A stretch of DNA of 64,000 bases. Source: Synechococcus sp. UW179A. Its GTDB lineage: Bacteria > Cyanobacteriota > Cyanobacteriia > PCC-6307 > Cyanobiaceae. Below the pieces are notes generated by a model. It was given only the letters and a program-made list of their open reading frames with translations. It ran no database searches and had not been told where the DNA came from. The DNA is taken from positions 62,001-126,000 of the forward strand of contig NZ_UCNJ01000002.1 in NCBI RefSeq assembly GCF_900473965.1, read 5' to 3'. The position numbers and the translations under genes were made by a program. Positions 18,232 through 27,603 of this stretch are shown piece by piece. The first letter of the stretch is position 1, and every line of letters starts with the position of its first letter.

Positions 18232-19380
18232 TTGAAAATCGCCTTCTTCACCGAAACCTTCCTGCCCAAGGTCGACGGCATCGTGACCCGCCTCACCAAA
18301 ACGGTGAAGCATCTTGTGGACGCCGGCGATGAGGTGATGGTGTTCTGCCCAGAAGGCTGTCCAGAGGAGTACATGGGGGCACGCCTGATCGGTGTGCCCG
18401 CGATGCCTCTGCCGCTCTATCCCGAGCTGAAGCTGGCTCTGCCGCGGCCGGCTGTATCCGAGGCGATCGACAACTTCCAACCTGATCTCATTCACGTTGT
18501 CAATCCAGCGGTGCTGGGGCTCGGGGGAATCTGGCTGGCCAAGACCAAATCCATCCCTCTGGTTGCCAGCTATCACACCCATCTACCCAAGTACCTCGAG
18601 CACTACGGCATGGGCATGCTCGAACCACTGCTGTGGGAACTCCTGAAAGCCGCCCATAACCAGGCGCTTTTGAATCTGTGCACCTCCACCGCCATGGTTC
18701 AGGAGCTGAGTGACAAGGGCATTCAGCACACGGATCTCTGGCAGCGAGGGGTAGATACCGAACTGTTCAGTCCTGAGCTGCGCAGCAATGCCATGCGGCA
18801 ACGCCTTACAGGCGATCATGACGACCGCGGTGCTCTACTGCTTTACGTGGGCCGGCTCTCCGCCGAGAAGCAGATCGAGCGCATCAAACCTGTGCTCGAA
18901 GCACTTCCCGATGCTCGTCTGGCGTTGGTCGGCGACGGACCCCACCGCCAGCAACTGGAAAAGCATTTCGAAGGCACGGCTACCACATTTGTGGGCTACC
19001 TCGCCGGTGAAGAGCTGGCAAGTGCCTATGCAAGCGGTGATGCCTTCCTCTTCCCCTCCAGTACGGAAACTCTCGGACTGGTGCTGCTGGAGGCGATGGC
19101 TGCCGGTTGCCCGGTGGTTGGAGCCAACCGTGGCGGCATTCCCGACATCATCACCGACGGCGTGAATGGCTGTCTGTATGAACCCGACGGCAACGATGGA
19201 GGTGCTGCCAGCCTGATCACGGCCACCCGTCGCCTACTCGGCAACGACATCGAACGCCAGTCCCTGCGAAGAGCTGCCCGGGACGAGGCTGAACGCTGGG
19301 GCTGGGCAGGAGCAACTGAACAGCTGCGCGGTTATTACCGCAACGTTCTCCAGAAGCAGCAACTGAGCGCTGCCGCCTGA
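18232..19380 (+). CDS. sqdX: Sulfoquinovosyltransferase (SQDG synthase)
   Basis: A 382-aa GT4-family GT-B glycosyltransferase that moves sulfoquinovose onto diacylglycerol. It has the family N-terminus MKIAFFTETFLPKVDGI (start codon TTG 18232), YHTHLPKY in the acceptor domain, YVGRLSAEKQ and the donor-site block STETLGLVLLEAMAAG. Directly downstream of sqdB. It ends 1 nt before the stop of the convergent PBP2 gene, so the two transcripts almost certainly overlap. Confidence 0.95.
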   Translation: MKIAFFTETFLPKVDGIVTRLTKTVKHLVDAGDEVMVFCPEGCPEEYMGARLIGVPAMPLPLYPELKLALPRPAVSEAIDNFQPDLIHVVNPAVLGLGGIWLAKTKSIPLVASYHTHLPKYLEHYGMGMLEPLLWELLKAAHNQALLNLCTSTAMVQELSDKGIQHTDLWQRGVDTELFSPELRSNAMRQRLTGDHDDRGALLLYVGRLSAEKQIERIKPVLEALPDARLALVGDGPHRQQLEKHFEGTATTFVGYLAGEELASAYASGDAFLFPSSTETLGLVLLEAMAAGCPVVGANRGGIPDIITDGVNGCLYEPDGNDGGAASLITATRRLLGNDIERQSLRRAARDEAERWGWAGATEQLRGYYRNVLQKQQLSAAA

Positions 19381-19381
19381 A

Positions 19382-21187
19382 TCATTGCTTGCCGCGCGTG
19401 CGGTTCCAGACCTCCATTACCTTTTTGGCCATCGGCAGGGCGTGCACTGATCCTCCGCCAGGTGTGTTCTGGGCGAACGCCACGATCACGATCTTCCCCT
19501 CCGGATAGGGCGCATAGGTGGCAAACCAAGCATGGTCCGGTCCGCCGGTGCTGTCCTCAGCGGTACCCGTCTTGCCCCCGGCCGGTGGAATGCCAGGCCC
19601 ATTCAATCCATATCCGGTGCCATCTGACACCACCTTGCGCAAACCCTCGCGGATCTTGTTCAGGGTCGAGGGTTTGATCTCCACCTTTGAGCGCCTGGCA
19701 GGGTCAGTCCAGTCCAGCCCTTGATCAGCCAGATGAGGTGTAACCAGCCAGCCACCATTCGCGAACACCGCATAAGCCCTGGCCAACTGCAGGGGAGTGA
19801 TCTGCACCACCGACTGGCCGATGGAGGCACTGGCCATGTCCTCAGGAATCCAGGGAGTCGTTCCGGGGTCGGCCCAGCCGCGGCCAGCCGCCGCCCATTC
19901 CTCATCACCCACCAACCCAACACTTTCCTCCCAGCCAATCTCGATTCCGGTCTTCTGTTGGAAACCAAGCGCATCCGCGGCTTTCTTCAGCGCCAGGGAT
20001 CCCGAGCCAACACCCACTTGGTAGAAGAAGGTGTTGCTGGAAAAACGCAGGGCATCGGCGTAGCCGATACGACCGAAGCCTGCACCGTTGTGATCAGGGA
20101 AGCAATGACCTCCGTAGGTGATGCAGGCGGTGGTGTTGAGTTTGGTATCGGCAGGAAACTTGCCTGACTCCATGCCGGCCATCGCCGTTACGGCCTTCCA
20201 GGTGCTGCCGGGGTCATAGGCATTCATGGACCGGCTGAGCAGTGGCTTTTTCGGATTGGAAAACAGTGCGTCGTACTCCTTCTGAGTGGTGACGAGCTTG
20301 GAAAAAAAATTGGGATCGAACGTTGGTTTACTGGCCAGAGCAAGAATGGCGCCATTGCTGGGGTCCATGGCAACGATCGCGCCACCAGGCTTGTCAGCCA
20401 AAGCCTGCTCCGCAGCCTTCTGAAGATCCAGATCGAGAGTGAGCTTGAGGTCCTTACCAGCAACCGAAGGACGATCGCCGAGATGACGCTGCACCTCGCC
20501 CATGGCATTCACCTCCAGCATCTGCCCCCCCCAGGCACCGCGGAGATGACTTTCATAGGCCGCCTCTACACCGATGCGCCCAATGCGATCTCGAATTTTG
20601 TACCCCTTTTCGGCAAGAGTCTTGTATTCCTCCTCAGTGATCGGCTGGGTGTAACCGAGGGCATGGGCTGCCAGGGTTCCGTGGGGGTAGAAGCGCAGGA
20701 TGTCCACATCCACCTGGGCTCCCTTCAATCCCAGCGACTGCTCACGGAAACGCAGTACCTGTTCAGGCTTTAGGTCAGTAGCCAGATTGATGCGATAACC
20801 GTCCCGTGCCTGTCCACTGCCACGGCGCTGATCCAGTACGGCCGCATCAAGGCTGAGCAAGCGGGCCAGACGATCGCGCAGGTCGGGCCAGCTGGCATCA
20901 TCCACCAATCGTGGCTCGACATAGAGGGAGTAGGTCAATTTGCTGGAGGCCAACACCCGCCCTTTGCGATCCAACAGCCGTCCTCGTGTCGGTGAACGAG
21001 GAACGAGTCGAATGCGATTTTCATCAGCCAGTTGGCGATAGCGGGACCCCTCAAGTACCTGAAGCCACACCAGGCGGGAGACCATCGCCGCACTCACCAG
21101 CAGGACGAGCGCCAAAAGCACCAGTGGCTGCTGACGCAAACCGCTCTGGCGCTGACCATCGCGTTGCGAGAAATCGGAACCCGCCAT
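19382..21187 (-). CDS. mrdA: Penicillin-binding protein 2 (peptidoglycan transpeptidase)
   Basis: Class B high-molecular-weight PBP of about 601 aa, which elongates the sidewall together with RodA. One N-terminal membrane anchor (about 21-46), a dimerisation domain, then the transpeptidase domain with SxxK (STWK), SxN (SSNTFF) and KTGT (GGKTGTAE). ATG 21187 is preferred; TTG 21196 would overlap the upstream gene. It follows two hypothetical genes with 5- and 18-bp spacing, so a three-gene unit is likely. Confidence 0.93.
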   Translation of the reverse strand: MAGSDFSQRDGQRQSGLRQQPLVLLALVLLVSAAMVSRLVWLQVLEGSRYRQLADENRIRLVPRSPTRGRLLDRKGRVLASSKLTYSLYVEPRLVDDASWPDLRDRLARLLSLDAAVLDQRRGSGQARDGYRINLATDLKPEQVLRFREQSLGLKGAQVDVDILRFYPHGTLAAHALGYTQPITEEEYKTLAEKGYKIRDRIGRIGVEAAYESHLRGAWGGQMLEVNAMGEVQRHLGDRPSVAGKDLKLTLDLDLQKAAEQALADKPGGAIVAMDPSNGAILALASKPTFDPNFFSKLVTTQKEYDALFSNPKKPLLSRSMNAYDPGSTWKAVTAMAGMESGKFPADTKLNTTACITYGGHCFPDHNGAGFGRIGYADALRFSSNTFFYQVGVGSGSLALKKAADALGFQQKTGIEIGWEESVGLVGDEEWAAAGRGWADPGTTPWIPEDMASASIGQSVVQITPLQLARAYAVFANGGWLVTPHLADQGLDWTDPARRSKVEIKPSTLNKIREGLRKVVSDGTGYGLNGPGIPPAGGKTGTAEDSTGGPDHAWFATYAPYPEGKIVIVAFAQNTPGGGSVHALPMAKKVMEVWNRTRGKQ

Positions 21188-21192
21188 CCTTG

Positions 21193-21573
21193 TCAACTCA
21201 CCTTGTTGATCAGCGCATCCAACCGCTGCAGACGCCCATCAATCCTTGTCAAGACTTCCTGCAACTGCAAAGAGTCACCCTGATCCGAGTCCAACCGGAC
21301 CTGCGCCTCCATAGGCTCATCCACCTCCACCTGCACCGTCATCACAGGATTACCCAGCCCAGGGCTGATCTGATCAAGACGTTCACGGACCTCCCGTGCC
21401 GCTGCTTCACCCTGCTGTCGCAGATCACCGAGAGGATCATCGCCCCTGGCAACAGACTCCACCGCCTTGGCAGGACCCTCGGTGCGGACGCGATCGACAA
21501 ACGCCAGTCCCATCGGCAGAACCTCTTGCATCAGCGCCAAGCGCAGCGAATCGAGTGGTTGGCTATCGGCCAT
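21193..21573 (-). CDS. Conserved hypothetical protein
   Basis: A 126-aa soluble, acidic protein of no family I recognise. The N-terminal part is helical (DSLRLALMQEVLPMGLAFVDRV). The C-terminal part looks like a coiled-coil ending LTRIDGRLQRLDALINKVS. It sits 5 bp before the PBP2 gene and 18 bp after another hypothetical gene, so an envelope-linked role is possible but unproven. Confidence 0.6.
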   Translation of the reverse strand: MADSQPLDSLRLALMQEVLPMGLAFVDRVRTEGPAKAVESVARGDDPLGDLRQQGEAAAREVRERLDQISPGLGNPVMTVQVEVDEPMEAQVRLDSDQGDSLQLQEVLTRIDGRLQRLDALINKVS

Positions 21574-21591
21574 AGAGGCGAGCCTGATGAT

Positions 21592-22293
21592 TCAACGAAG
21601 CCCAGTCTGCTCCGAAGGGAGAACAAGTGTCGGACAGGCTGAACGAGAGGATCCCAATGACCAGCCGATCACACCGGACAGCACGACAAGCGCCACGATC
21701 GGTGCCAAAGCATGATGCGTGGTTTCAAGAGAAATCCACTCGGACCAGCCGCGCCAGAAGCGATCGCGCGCAAAACGCCGTTTCTCCCGGGTTTGAAGTC
21801 GAGACCGCCTTCGGTACGACTTCTCCACCCAACGTTCGAAGGAGCGCTTTTTGGTGATCGCCATCTTGCGCTCGACCTCAAGCAGTTGGCCGGAAGTGAG
21901 CTCAGGATGAAAGGTTCCGATCAGCTCCAGGCTTTTAAGGAACATCTCCACGGCGCCATCCTTGATCTCCTGATCTGTGGGATCCAGCAGAGACCACTCC
22001 AGCTCTGGATAGAAACGACCACGGTTCTGCTGGATCTGATCCTCATTCAGCTGTCCGGGCTCTCGCAGCCAACGATCCGTGTTGCTGTCAAAGCGTCGCC
22101 AGTAGAGGAAAGGGTTGATGTAGATGGTCTTACCAGCAAGCTGGATGCTGTCCTGCTGGAGACGGCGCTGCAGTTGCTGGTCCTGCTGTTGGGCAGCGGT
22201 CACATCCTTGAAGCCGGGGGCCAAGGATATCGGCGCTGGCAGCGACCTACCAGCCCCCTGAAGGGACTCATTGACACTCCAATCTCCCCCCAA
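21592..22293 (-). CDS. Hypothetical protein with C-terminal membrane helix
   Basis: Up to 233 aa; the only plausible in-frame start I see is TTG 22293, so the N-terminus is uncertain. The middle is hydrophilic and very rich in Arg, Trp and Gln (YWRRFDSNTDRWLREP, KSYRRRSRLQTREKRRF). A single hydrophobic helix lies at about 193-213. It is probably tail-anchored. Family not recognised. Upstream of the hypothetical-PBP2 pair on the same strand. Confidence 0.6.
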   Translation of the reverse strand: MGGDWSVNESLQGAGRSLPAPISLAPGFKDVTAAQQQDQQLQRRLQQDSIQLAGKTIYINPFLYWRRFDSNTDRWLREPGQLNEDQIQQNRGRFYPELEWSLLDPTDQEIKDGAVEMFLKSLELIGTFHPELTSGQLLEVERKMAITKKRSFERWVEKSYRRRSRLQTREKRRFARDRFWRGWSEWISLETTHHALAPIVALVVLSGVIGWSLGSSRSACPTLVLPSEQTGLR

Positions 22294-22307
22294 GGTTGAA
22301 CGGCATC

Positions 22308-22340
22308 AAAAAGCGTTGGCTCTTTTGACAGAACCAACGC
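22308..22340 (-). terminator. Intrinsic terminator of the histidine phosphatase gene
   Basis: GCGTTGG (22313-22319) pairs with CCAACGC (22334-22340) across a 14-nt loop. On the minus strand the stem is followed by TTTTT (22312-22308). It lies about 30 nt after the phosphatase stop at 22372 and points the right way. Confidence 0.75.
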
Positions 22341-22371
22341 AAAACCGAATCAAGTCAACGAACAACCTGAA

Positions 22372-23118
22372 TCAGAATTGAGCCAATGCTCTCCACTGCG
22401 TGGGAAGAAGTTTGGCCACCAGTTCAAACTGGCCATTACCCATCGGCTTCACCACATAGGCAACGCCCATCGGATCAGGATAAATTCCATCGGGCGGCAC
22501 CACCCCCATGGTCACTCCCTGGAAGGGATCATCATGACCAACGAGAAAAGTATTGGTGCCTGAAGCTGGCATTGCCGACAAAAGCGGAGACACCCTATTG
22601 GCATATTCCTTGTAATCCTGTGGGGTGCAATCCACACAAGGCAGGAAGTTCAGATTTGAATTTTTCGTATATTTTCCAAATGCCAGTTGTGCAGTGTTGT
22701 AAGCACGGCAATAGTCGCTAGAGATCACATCACCAACAGGAATTCTTGCAGCCTTAATGCCTTTGCCAATCTGCATAGCCTCTTTTTTGCCATCAGGACT
22801 CAATCGACGCTGCGTACTGCACTCAGCGAGGTTCAAGTTTGGACTGACCTGATCACCCCAGTCCTTATTGGTTCTTGCATGACGGAGATAAACAACATAG
22901 CCGCCTCGGCGTAGATCATTGGCAAGCTGCTTTGCACCGACCCGATTAATAAAGTCGGTATTTTGCTGATCTCCAGAGATGGTGGCTGCGTTGATTTCGT
23001 AATCCTCAACAGCCGCTTTCGCCGCATGCGTATTTGTGGCGATTGATGTTGCCAGAAGGCCTCCGGCGACGAAAGCCGCAGAAGTCGAAATAAGGCGAAT
23101 GTTCTTCAAGTAATTCAT
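22372..23118 (-). CDS. Secreted histidine phosphatase family protein
   Basis: About 248 aa from ATG 23118; ATGs at 23130 and 23163 are alternatives. An N-terminal signal peptide ending near HAAKA suggests periplasmic location. The phosphohistidine motif RHART is at 79-83, SSDYCRAYNTAQLAFG follows, and the second catalytic histidine is in LVGHDDP. The family removes phosphate from varied small molecules or proteins; the substrate is unknown. The gene and the 320 bp before it are visibly AT-richer than the neighbours, which could mean lateral acquisition. It has its own terminator. Confidence 0.82.
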   Translation of the reverse strand: MNYLKNIRLISTSAAFVAGGLLATSIATNTHAAKAAVEDYEINAATISGDQQNTDFINRVGAKQLANDLRRGGYVVYLRHARTNKDWGDQVSPNLNLAECSTQRRLSPDGKKEAMQIGKGIKAARIPVGDVISSDYCRAYNTAQLAFGKYTKNSNLNFLPCVDCTPQDYKEYANRVSPLLSAMPASGTNTFLVGHDDPFQGVTMGVVPPDGIYPDPMGVAYVVKPMGNGQFELVAKLLPTQWRALAQF

Positions 23119-23439
23119 ACCAAAAAGCATTACAAAAAGCAATTTCAACCTGAACGTAGGCATAAGGCCAACCCATGACAAGTAAAAAAAACTACATCAA
23201 CTTAGAGGCAGGCCAGAGTGTATCAACAAGCCCTCGATCAATATCAATTTGATACATTTGATCCTTATTTTGACTAGAAGTGAAGTTGTAGAGCAAGCAA
23301 ATATCAATCCAATCGGAGAGTAAATTCTGACAAGATAGGATTCGGGAATTGATCCTCAGATCAAAATATCCTTCGAACGTTAAGGCCTGGGGACGGCATG
23401 AATCAAATATTCAAAGAAGGATTTTCTAGAAGTTCGGCA
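23119..23439. other. AT-rich intergenic region with nested palindrome
   Basis: 321 bp without a convincing gene between the histidine phosphatase and guaA. It is AT-rich and holds a nested inverted repeat at 23236-23263 (GATCAA, TATCAA, T, TTGATA, CAT, TTGATC). Further TATCAA copies lie at about 23221 and 23302. It must contain the phosphatase promoter on the minus strand. No RNA gene or riboswitch is recognised. Confidence 0.6.
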
Positions 23440-25026
23440 CTATTCCCACTCAATCGTTCCAGGCGGTTTGCTGGTGATGTCTAGAACCACACGGTTCACA
23501 CCTTTCACCTCATTGACAATGCGATTGGAAATGGTCTCCATCAGGTCGTAAGGCAACCGTGACCAGTCAGCGGTCATACCGTCTTCACTGGACACGCAAC
23601 GGAGCACAATCGGCCAGGCATAGGTGCGCTTGTCACCCATGACCCCGACTGAGCGCACAGGCAACAGAACCGCAAAGGCCTGCCAAATGTCGTGATACAG
23701 GCCGGCTTCTTTCACCTCTTCACGCACGATGAGGTCCGCATCACGCAGACAATCAAGTTTCTCAGCTGTGACCTCACCAAGGATACGAATGGCCAGACCT
23801 GGCCCAGGGAAGGGATGTCGACGCACGATCTCCTCAGGAAGTCCGAGCGATCGACCGACCTTGCGCACTTCGTCTTTGAACAACTTGCGCAGCGGTTCCA
23901 CCAATTTGAACTGAAGATCCTTGGGAAGACCACCCACGTTGTGGTGGCTCTTGATCTTCACGGCCACCCGCTCGCCTGTTTTGGGATCGACATTGGTTCC
24001 AGCACTCTCGATCACATCGGGATACAGCGTGCCCTGGGCCAGATAATCAAAAGGACCGAGGCGACGGCTCTCCTCTTCAAACACACGGATGAATTCGGTA
24101 CCGATGATCTTGCGCTTCTGCTCCGGATCGGTGACGTCCTTGAGTTTGGTCAGGAACCGTTGCCGGGCCTTGATGTACTCAACGTGAATATTGAACTTGC
24201 GGTCAAAGAAGTCCATCAGGAACTCAGGCTCGCCCTTCCGCATGAAGCCCTGATCAATGAACATGCAGGTGAGCTGATCACCAATAGCCTTCTTGAGCAG
24301 AAAGGCCAAGGTTGAGGAATCCACGCCACCTGAGAGAGCAAGCAACACACTCTTCTCACCGACCTGATCGCGAATCTGTTTAACAGCTTCCTCAATGAAC
24401 GTTGCTGTCGTCCAGTCAGGCTCACAGCCACAGACGTGATAAACGAAATTGCGGATCATCGCCATGCCGCAAGTGGAGTGCACCACCTCGGGATGAAACT
24501 GCACGCCATACAACTGGCGCTCATGGTGAGCGACGGCCGCCTCAGGGGTATTGGCCGTATGGGCTAGACGCACGAAGCCCTCCGGCAGAGCCTCCACGGA
24601 ATCCCCATGACTCATCCACATTGTTGAGCCGTTGTCCACATTGGTGAGCAAGTCAGTGGGATCATCCACCTCAAGCGGTGCTTTGCCGTACTCCGCCTTA
24701 CCGGTGGCTGCCACCACACGTCCGCCCAGCTGCTGCACCATCAGCTGCATCCCGTAGCAAACGCCGAGAACCGGAATCCCCATCGACCAGATCTCTGGAT
24801 CGCAAAGAGGAGCACCGTCGGCGTACACCGAATTGGGGCCGCCGCTGAGGATGATCCCCTTGGGCTCCAGTTTGCGCAGCTCTTCAACAGCTGTGCTGTA
24901 CCCCAACACCACGGAGAACACCTCAGTTTCTCGCACCCTGCGAGCAATCAATTCGGAATACTGGGAGCCAAAATCAAGAATGACGATGGCCGGCTGACGC
25001 TGACCTTCAATCGGAACCTGGGACAT
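23440..25026 (-). CDS. guaA: GMP synthase (glutamine-hydrolysing)
   Basis: A 528-aa enzyme converting XMP, glutamine and ATP to GMP. The class I glutamine amidotransferase domain (about 10-200) has its cysteine in GVCYGMQ and the His-Glu pair in QFHPEV. The PP-loop ATP domain has [10 protein letters not shown]. The C-terminal dimerisation domain ends KPPGTIEWE as usual. Downstream of cbiD by 51 bp on the same strand. Confidence 0.98.
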   Translation of the reverse strand: MSQVPIEGQRQPAIVILDFGSQYSELIARRVRETEVFSVVLGYSTAVEELRKLEPKGIILSGGPNSVYADGAPLCDPEIWSMGIPVLGVCYGMQLMVQQLGGRVVAATGKAEYGKAPLEVDDPTDLLTNVDNGSTMWMSHGDSVEALPEGFVRLAHTANTPEAAVAHHERQLYGVQFHPEVVHSTCGMAMIRNFVYHVCGCEPDWTTATFIEEAVKQIRDQVGEKSVLLALSGGVDSSTLAFLLKKAIGDQLTCMFIDQGFMRKGEPEFLMDFFDRKFNIHVEYIKARQRFLTKLKDVTDPEQKRKIIGTEFIRVFEEESRRLGPFDYLAQGTLYPDVIESAGTNVDPKTGERVAVKIKSHHNVGGLPKDLQFKLVEPLRKLFKDEVRKVGRSLGLPEEIVRRHPFPGPGLAIRILGEVTAEKLDCLRDADLIVREEVKEAGLYHDIWQAFAVLLPVRSVGVMGDKRTYAWPIVLRCVSSEDGMTADWSRLPYDLMETISNRIVNEVKGVNRVVLDITSKPPGTIEWE

Positions 25027-25077
25027 CTCGCACGTAAGCCGTGAAACGGAAGGCCGCGGAAATCGGCCGCCAATTCA

Positions 25078-26217
25078 TCAGCGTAGAGAAGGGCCTTGAC
25101 CTGAATTAGAAACCACCGGCTGCAGTTGAAGGCCGCAATGGCGAAGCATCAGCAGTCCTTCAGGTCCGGCCCAACGCAGCTGACGATCCCGGTTAAACAG
25201 GGCTGCACCCACGCGCATCCCGGTGCAGCCATAGCGCTTCAGATAAGCCTCACTCCGCCCTTCAACCGTCTCAGCCATGGCCATCCAGAGACCCATGGCC
25301 TGCTCCAGATCATGGACTTGCAGCCAACTCCAAGCCTCTTCCATCGAAGCGGTTTCAAGCAGAGCTCGAATGGATTCCAGACGGAGCCCCTGCTGCACGG
25401 CCAGAGCAGCTAACACTTCCAAACGTGCATCAGCAAGGTGGTGATGGGTATGAAAGATTCCCCCCGCCAATTTGATCAGTTTTCCGTGATATCCGAGCAC
25501 AAGCAGCTGCCTGACTCCGGATTCGGCAGCAGCCACCAAGAGGGGCCCGATCCAGTTTCCTGACTTGAGCAGCGGCTGCTGATCGGAGAGTCCCAGCTGC
25601 TCAGCCAGATTCAAGCCGTTTTCACCAATAACAAGCGTCAGCCGACCCGCGAAACCAGACTGAGCAGTGAGCTCGCGCAACCGGTCAAGAGCCAACTGCA
25701 GCTGATCAGGAGAAGCACTGGTCTGCACCTCCGCCTGGGTGCCAATCAAGGCGAGTCCTTCGACCACACCAAAAGCGGAATTGCTGGTTCGCAGTGCCAA
25801 CTCTCGCCCACGCGGCAACACCACCTCCACGTCCAGGCCACCCAAAACCGACAACAGATCGCTGAGATTGAGCTCGAGCAACTCGCGAGCGAAACCTGAG
25901 ATACAGAGTGAACCGTCGTCCTCCAGCCGGCCAACGCCCTCGCCGGCGTGGATCTGCAATCGCTTCTTGGAGGAGCTACGGCTCACAAGCACCCAGATCT
26001 CCAGGCCGCGAGTGAGATCCAATCCAGTGCCGGGATCGCAGATGCTGATCGCCAGTGCCTTTTGACCACCATCCAGCAGCGATGCCGCATGCACCTCCAC
26101 CCGACGAAGACCTTGCTCAGAAGGGATCCTGAGGTCAACGCTCCTGGGTACCGCAGACCCACTCAAAACAAGGGCCGCAGCACGCGCCGCCGCCCCCACC
26201 CAGACAGGCAGAGTCAA
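25078..26217 (-). CDS. cbiD: Cobalt-precorrin-5B (C1)-methyltransferase
   Basis: A 379-aa enzyme of the anaerobic corrin pathway that methylates C1 during (pseudo)cobalamin synthesis. It has TLPVWVGAAARAAALVLSG at the N-terminus, CDPGTGLDLTRG and HYHGKLIKLAGGIFHTHHH-like features (YHGKLIKLAGG). Start appears to be TTG 26217; the codons before it contain no ATG or GTG before a stop. The gap to the divergent aminotransferase gene is only 68 bp, too short for a cobalamin riboswitch. QueG in this window is a B12-dependent client. Confidence 0.92.
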   Translation of the reverse strand: MTLPVWVGAAARAAALVLSGSAVPRSVDLRIPSEQGLRRVEVHAASLLDGGQKALAISICDPGTGLDLTRGLEIWVLVSRSSSKKRLQIHAGEGVGRLEDDGSLCISGFARELLELNLSDLLSVLGGLDVEVVLPRGRELALRTSNSAFGVVEGLALIGTQAEVQTSASPDQLQLALDRLRELTAQSGFAGRLTLVIGENGLNLAEQLGLSDQQPLLKSGNWIGPLLVAAAESGVRQLLVLGYHGKLIKLAGGIFHTHHHLADARLEVLAALAVQQGLRLESIRALLETASMEEAWSWLQVHDLEQAMGLWMAMAETVEGRSEAYLKRYGCTGMRVGAALFNRDRQLRWAGPEGLLMLRHCGLQLQPVVSNSGQGPSLR

Positions 26218-26285
26218 CCCGGTTCCTGAAAAGGCAGATGGTGTGGCGATGGGAGGCCATGCAGATCATTTTTTAGGATGAACGA

Positions 26286-27455
26286 TTGGCACCCCTTGAG
26301 CCCGTGCAGGACAAGCTCACCCTGATGATCCCGGGACCCACCCCGGTGCCTGAAACAGTGCTAAAGGCGATGGGCCGCCACCCGATCGGCCATCGCAGCG
26401 GCGAATTTCAGGCCGTGGTGGAACGCACCAATGCGCAGCTGCGCTGGCTGCATCAAACCAGCAGCGATGTGCTCGTGATCACCGGTAGCGGCACGGCCGC
26501 CATGGAGGCGGGCATCATCAACACACTCAGCCGTGGAGACAAGGTGCTCTGCGGTGACAACGGCAAGTTCGGTGAACGCTGGGTGAAAGTGGCACAGGCC
26601 TACGGCCTGGATGTGGACGTGATCCAAGCCGAGTGGGGGCAACCCCTTGATCCCGACGCATTTCGCAGCGCGTTGGAAGCTGACACTGCCAAATCGATCA
26701 AGGCCGTGATCCTCACCCACTCCGAAACCTCCACCGGAGTCATCAATGACCTTGAGACCATCAGTAGCCATGTAAGAGCCCACGGCACGGCTCTCACCAT
26801 TGCTGACTGCGTCACCAGCCTTGGAGCTGCCAATGTTCCGATGGACACCTGGGGCTTGGATGTGATTGCCTCCGGATCCCAAAAGGGCTACATGATGCCC
26901 CCCGGACTGAGCTTCGTTGCCATGAGCGAACGAGCCTGGAAGGCCTACGAACGTTCCGATCTCCCGAAGTTCTATCTAGACCTTGGCCCCTACAGGAAAA
27001 CGGCCGCCAAAAACAGCAATCCCTTCACCCCAGCAGTGAATCTCTATTTCGCTCTGGAAGCAGCATTGGAGATGATGCAAGCCGAAGGTCTGGAATCAAT
27101 TATTTCTAGGCATGCAAAACACAGCAATGCCACCTTGGCAGCCATGAAGGCCATGGGTTTGCCGCTGTTCGCTGCAGAAGGCCACAGCAGTCCTGCCATC
27201 ACTGCCGTAGCACCTGATGGCATCGATGCCGAACAGTTGCGTAAAGCTGTGAAAGAGCGATATCACATTCTGCTCGCTGGTGGCCAAGACCATCTCAAAG
27301 GCAAGGTGTTCCGCATCGGACATCTTGGATTTGTCTGCGACCGAGATTTACTGATGGCAGTAGCAGCAATCGAATCAGTTCTGCACTCGCTCGGCCTGCA
27401 CAAGGGATCCATGGGTGCTGGATTGAGCGCAGCCTCGGAAATCCTGAGTCGGTGA
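26286..27455 (+). CDS. Class V aminotransferase (alanine/serine-glyoxylate type)
   Basis: A 389-aa PLP enzyme with MIPGPTPVP near the N-terminus and the PLP lysine at about K200 in SGSQKGYMMPPG. It resembles serine- or alanine-glyoxylate aminotransferases and the cyanobacterial proteins long labelled soluble hydrogenase 42 kDa subunit. The likely role is transamination of glyoxylate in photorespiration. TTG 26286 has AGGA 8 nt upstream; GTG 26304 (VQDKLTLMIPG) is the alternative start. Confidence 0.88.
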   Translation: MAPLEPVQDKLTLMIPGPTPVPETVLKAMGRHPIGHRSGEFQAVVERTNAQLRWLHQTSSDVLVITGSGTAAMEAGIINTLSRGDKVLCGDNGKFGERWVKVAQAYGLDVDVIQAEWGQPLDPDAFRSALEADTAKSIKAVILTHSETSTGVINDLETISSHVRAHGTALTIADCVTSLGAANVPMDTWGLDVIASGSQKGYMMPPGLSFVAMSERAWKAYERSDLPKFYLDLGPYRKTAAKNSNPFTPAVNLYFALEAALEMMQAEGLESIISRHAKHSNATLAAMKAMGLPLFAAEGHSSPAITAVAPDGIDAEQLRKAVKERYHILLAGGQDHLKGKVFRIGHLGFVCDRDLLMAVAAIESVLHSLGLHKGSMGAGLSAASEILSR

Positions 27456-27471
27456 GACGCCAGAATAACTG

Positions 27472-27499
27472 TTGAGAAACTACGAAGATGGGATAAGAT
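27472..27499 (+). promoter_or_regulatory. Sigma70-type promoter of tRNA-Gly
   Basis: TTGAGA (27472-27477) and TAAGAT (27494-27499) are spaced 16 bp. The -10 ends 9 nt before the mature tRNA start. Both boxes are close to the consensus for housekeeping sigma factors. Confidence 0.65.
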
Positions 27500-27508
27500 T
27501 GTGAATAT

Positions 27509-27580
27509 GCGGGTGTAATTCAGCGGTAGAATGTCAGCTTCCCAAGCTGAACGTCGCCGGTTCAAATCCGGTCACCCGCT
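27509..27580 (+). tRNA. trnG: tRNA-Gly (anticodon CCC)
   Basis: A 72-nt cloverleaf: acceptor GCGGGTG pairs with CACCCGC plus discriminator T; D-arm ATTC/GAAT; anticodon stem TCAGC/GCTGA with loop TTCCCAA, anticodon CCC; T-arm GCCGG-TTCAAAT-CCGGT. CCA is not encoded. It reads GGG codons. A perfect 16-bp palindrome begins 5 nt after its end. Confidence 0.96.
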
Positions 27581-27584
27581 TGAA

Positions 27585-27600
27585 TTGATTGATCAATCAA
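27585..27600. repeat. 16-bp perfect palindrome after tRNA-Gly
   Basis: TTGATTGATCAATCAA is identical to its reverse complement. As RNA it could form a 6-bp stem with a GATC loop. No T-tract follows, so it is a poor intrinsic terminator. It may help 3' end processing of the tRNA or bind a dimeric protein. Confidence 0.6.
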
Positions 27601-27603
27601 ATA

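Noticed and set aside
18130-21780. HIP1 palindromes (GCGATCGC)
   Set aside because: I noticed only two copies, near 18145 and 21758, about what chance in GC-rich DNA would give. The site does not look enriched.
23692-24315. Antisense open frame of 207 codons over guaA
   Set aside because: Same reason: guaA is certain, and the opposite frame has no independent support.
25078-26285. Cobalamin riboswitch upstream of cbiD
   Set aside because: The gap to the divergent gene is only 68 bp, too short for a B12 riboswitch, and no B12-box-like sequence was seen.
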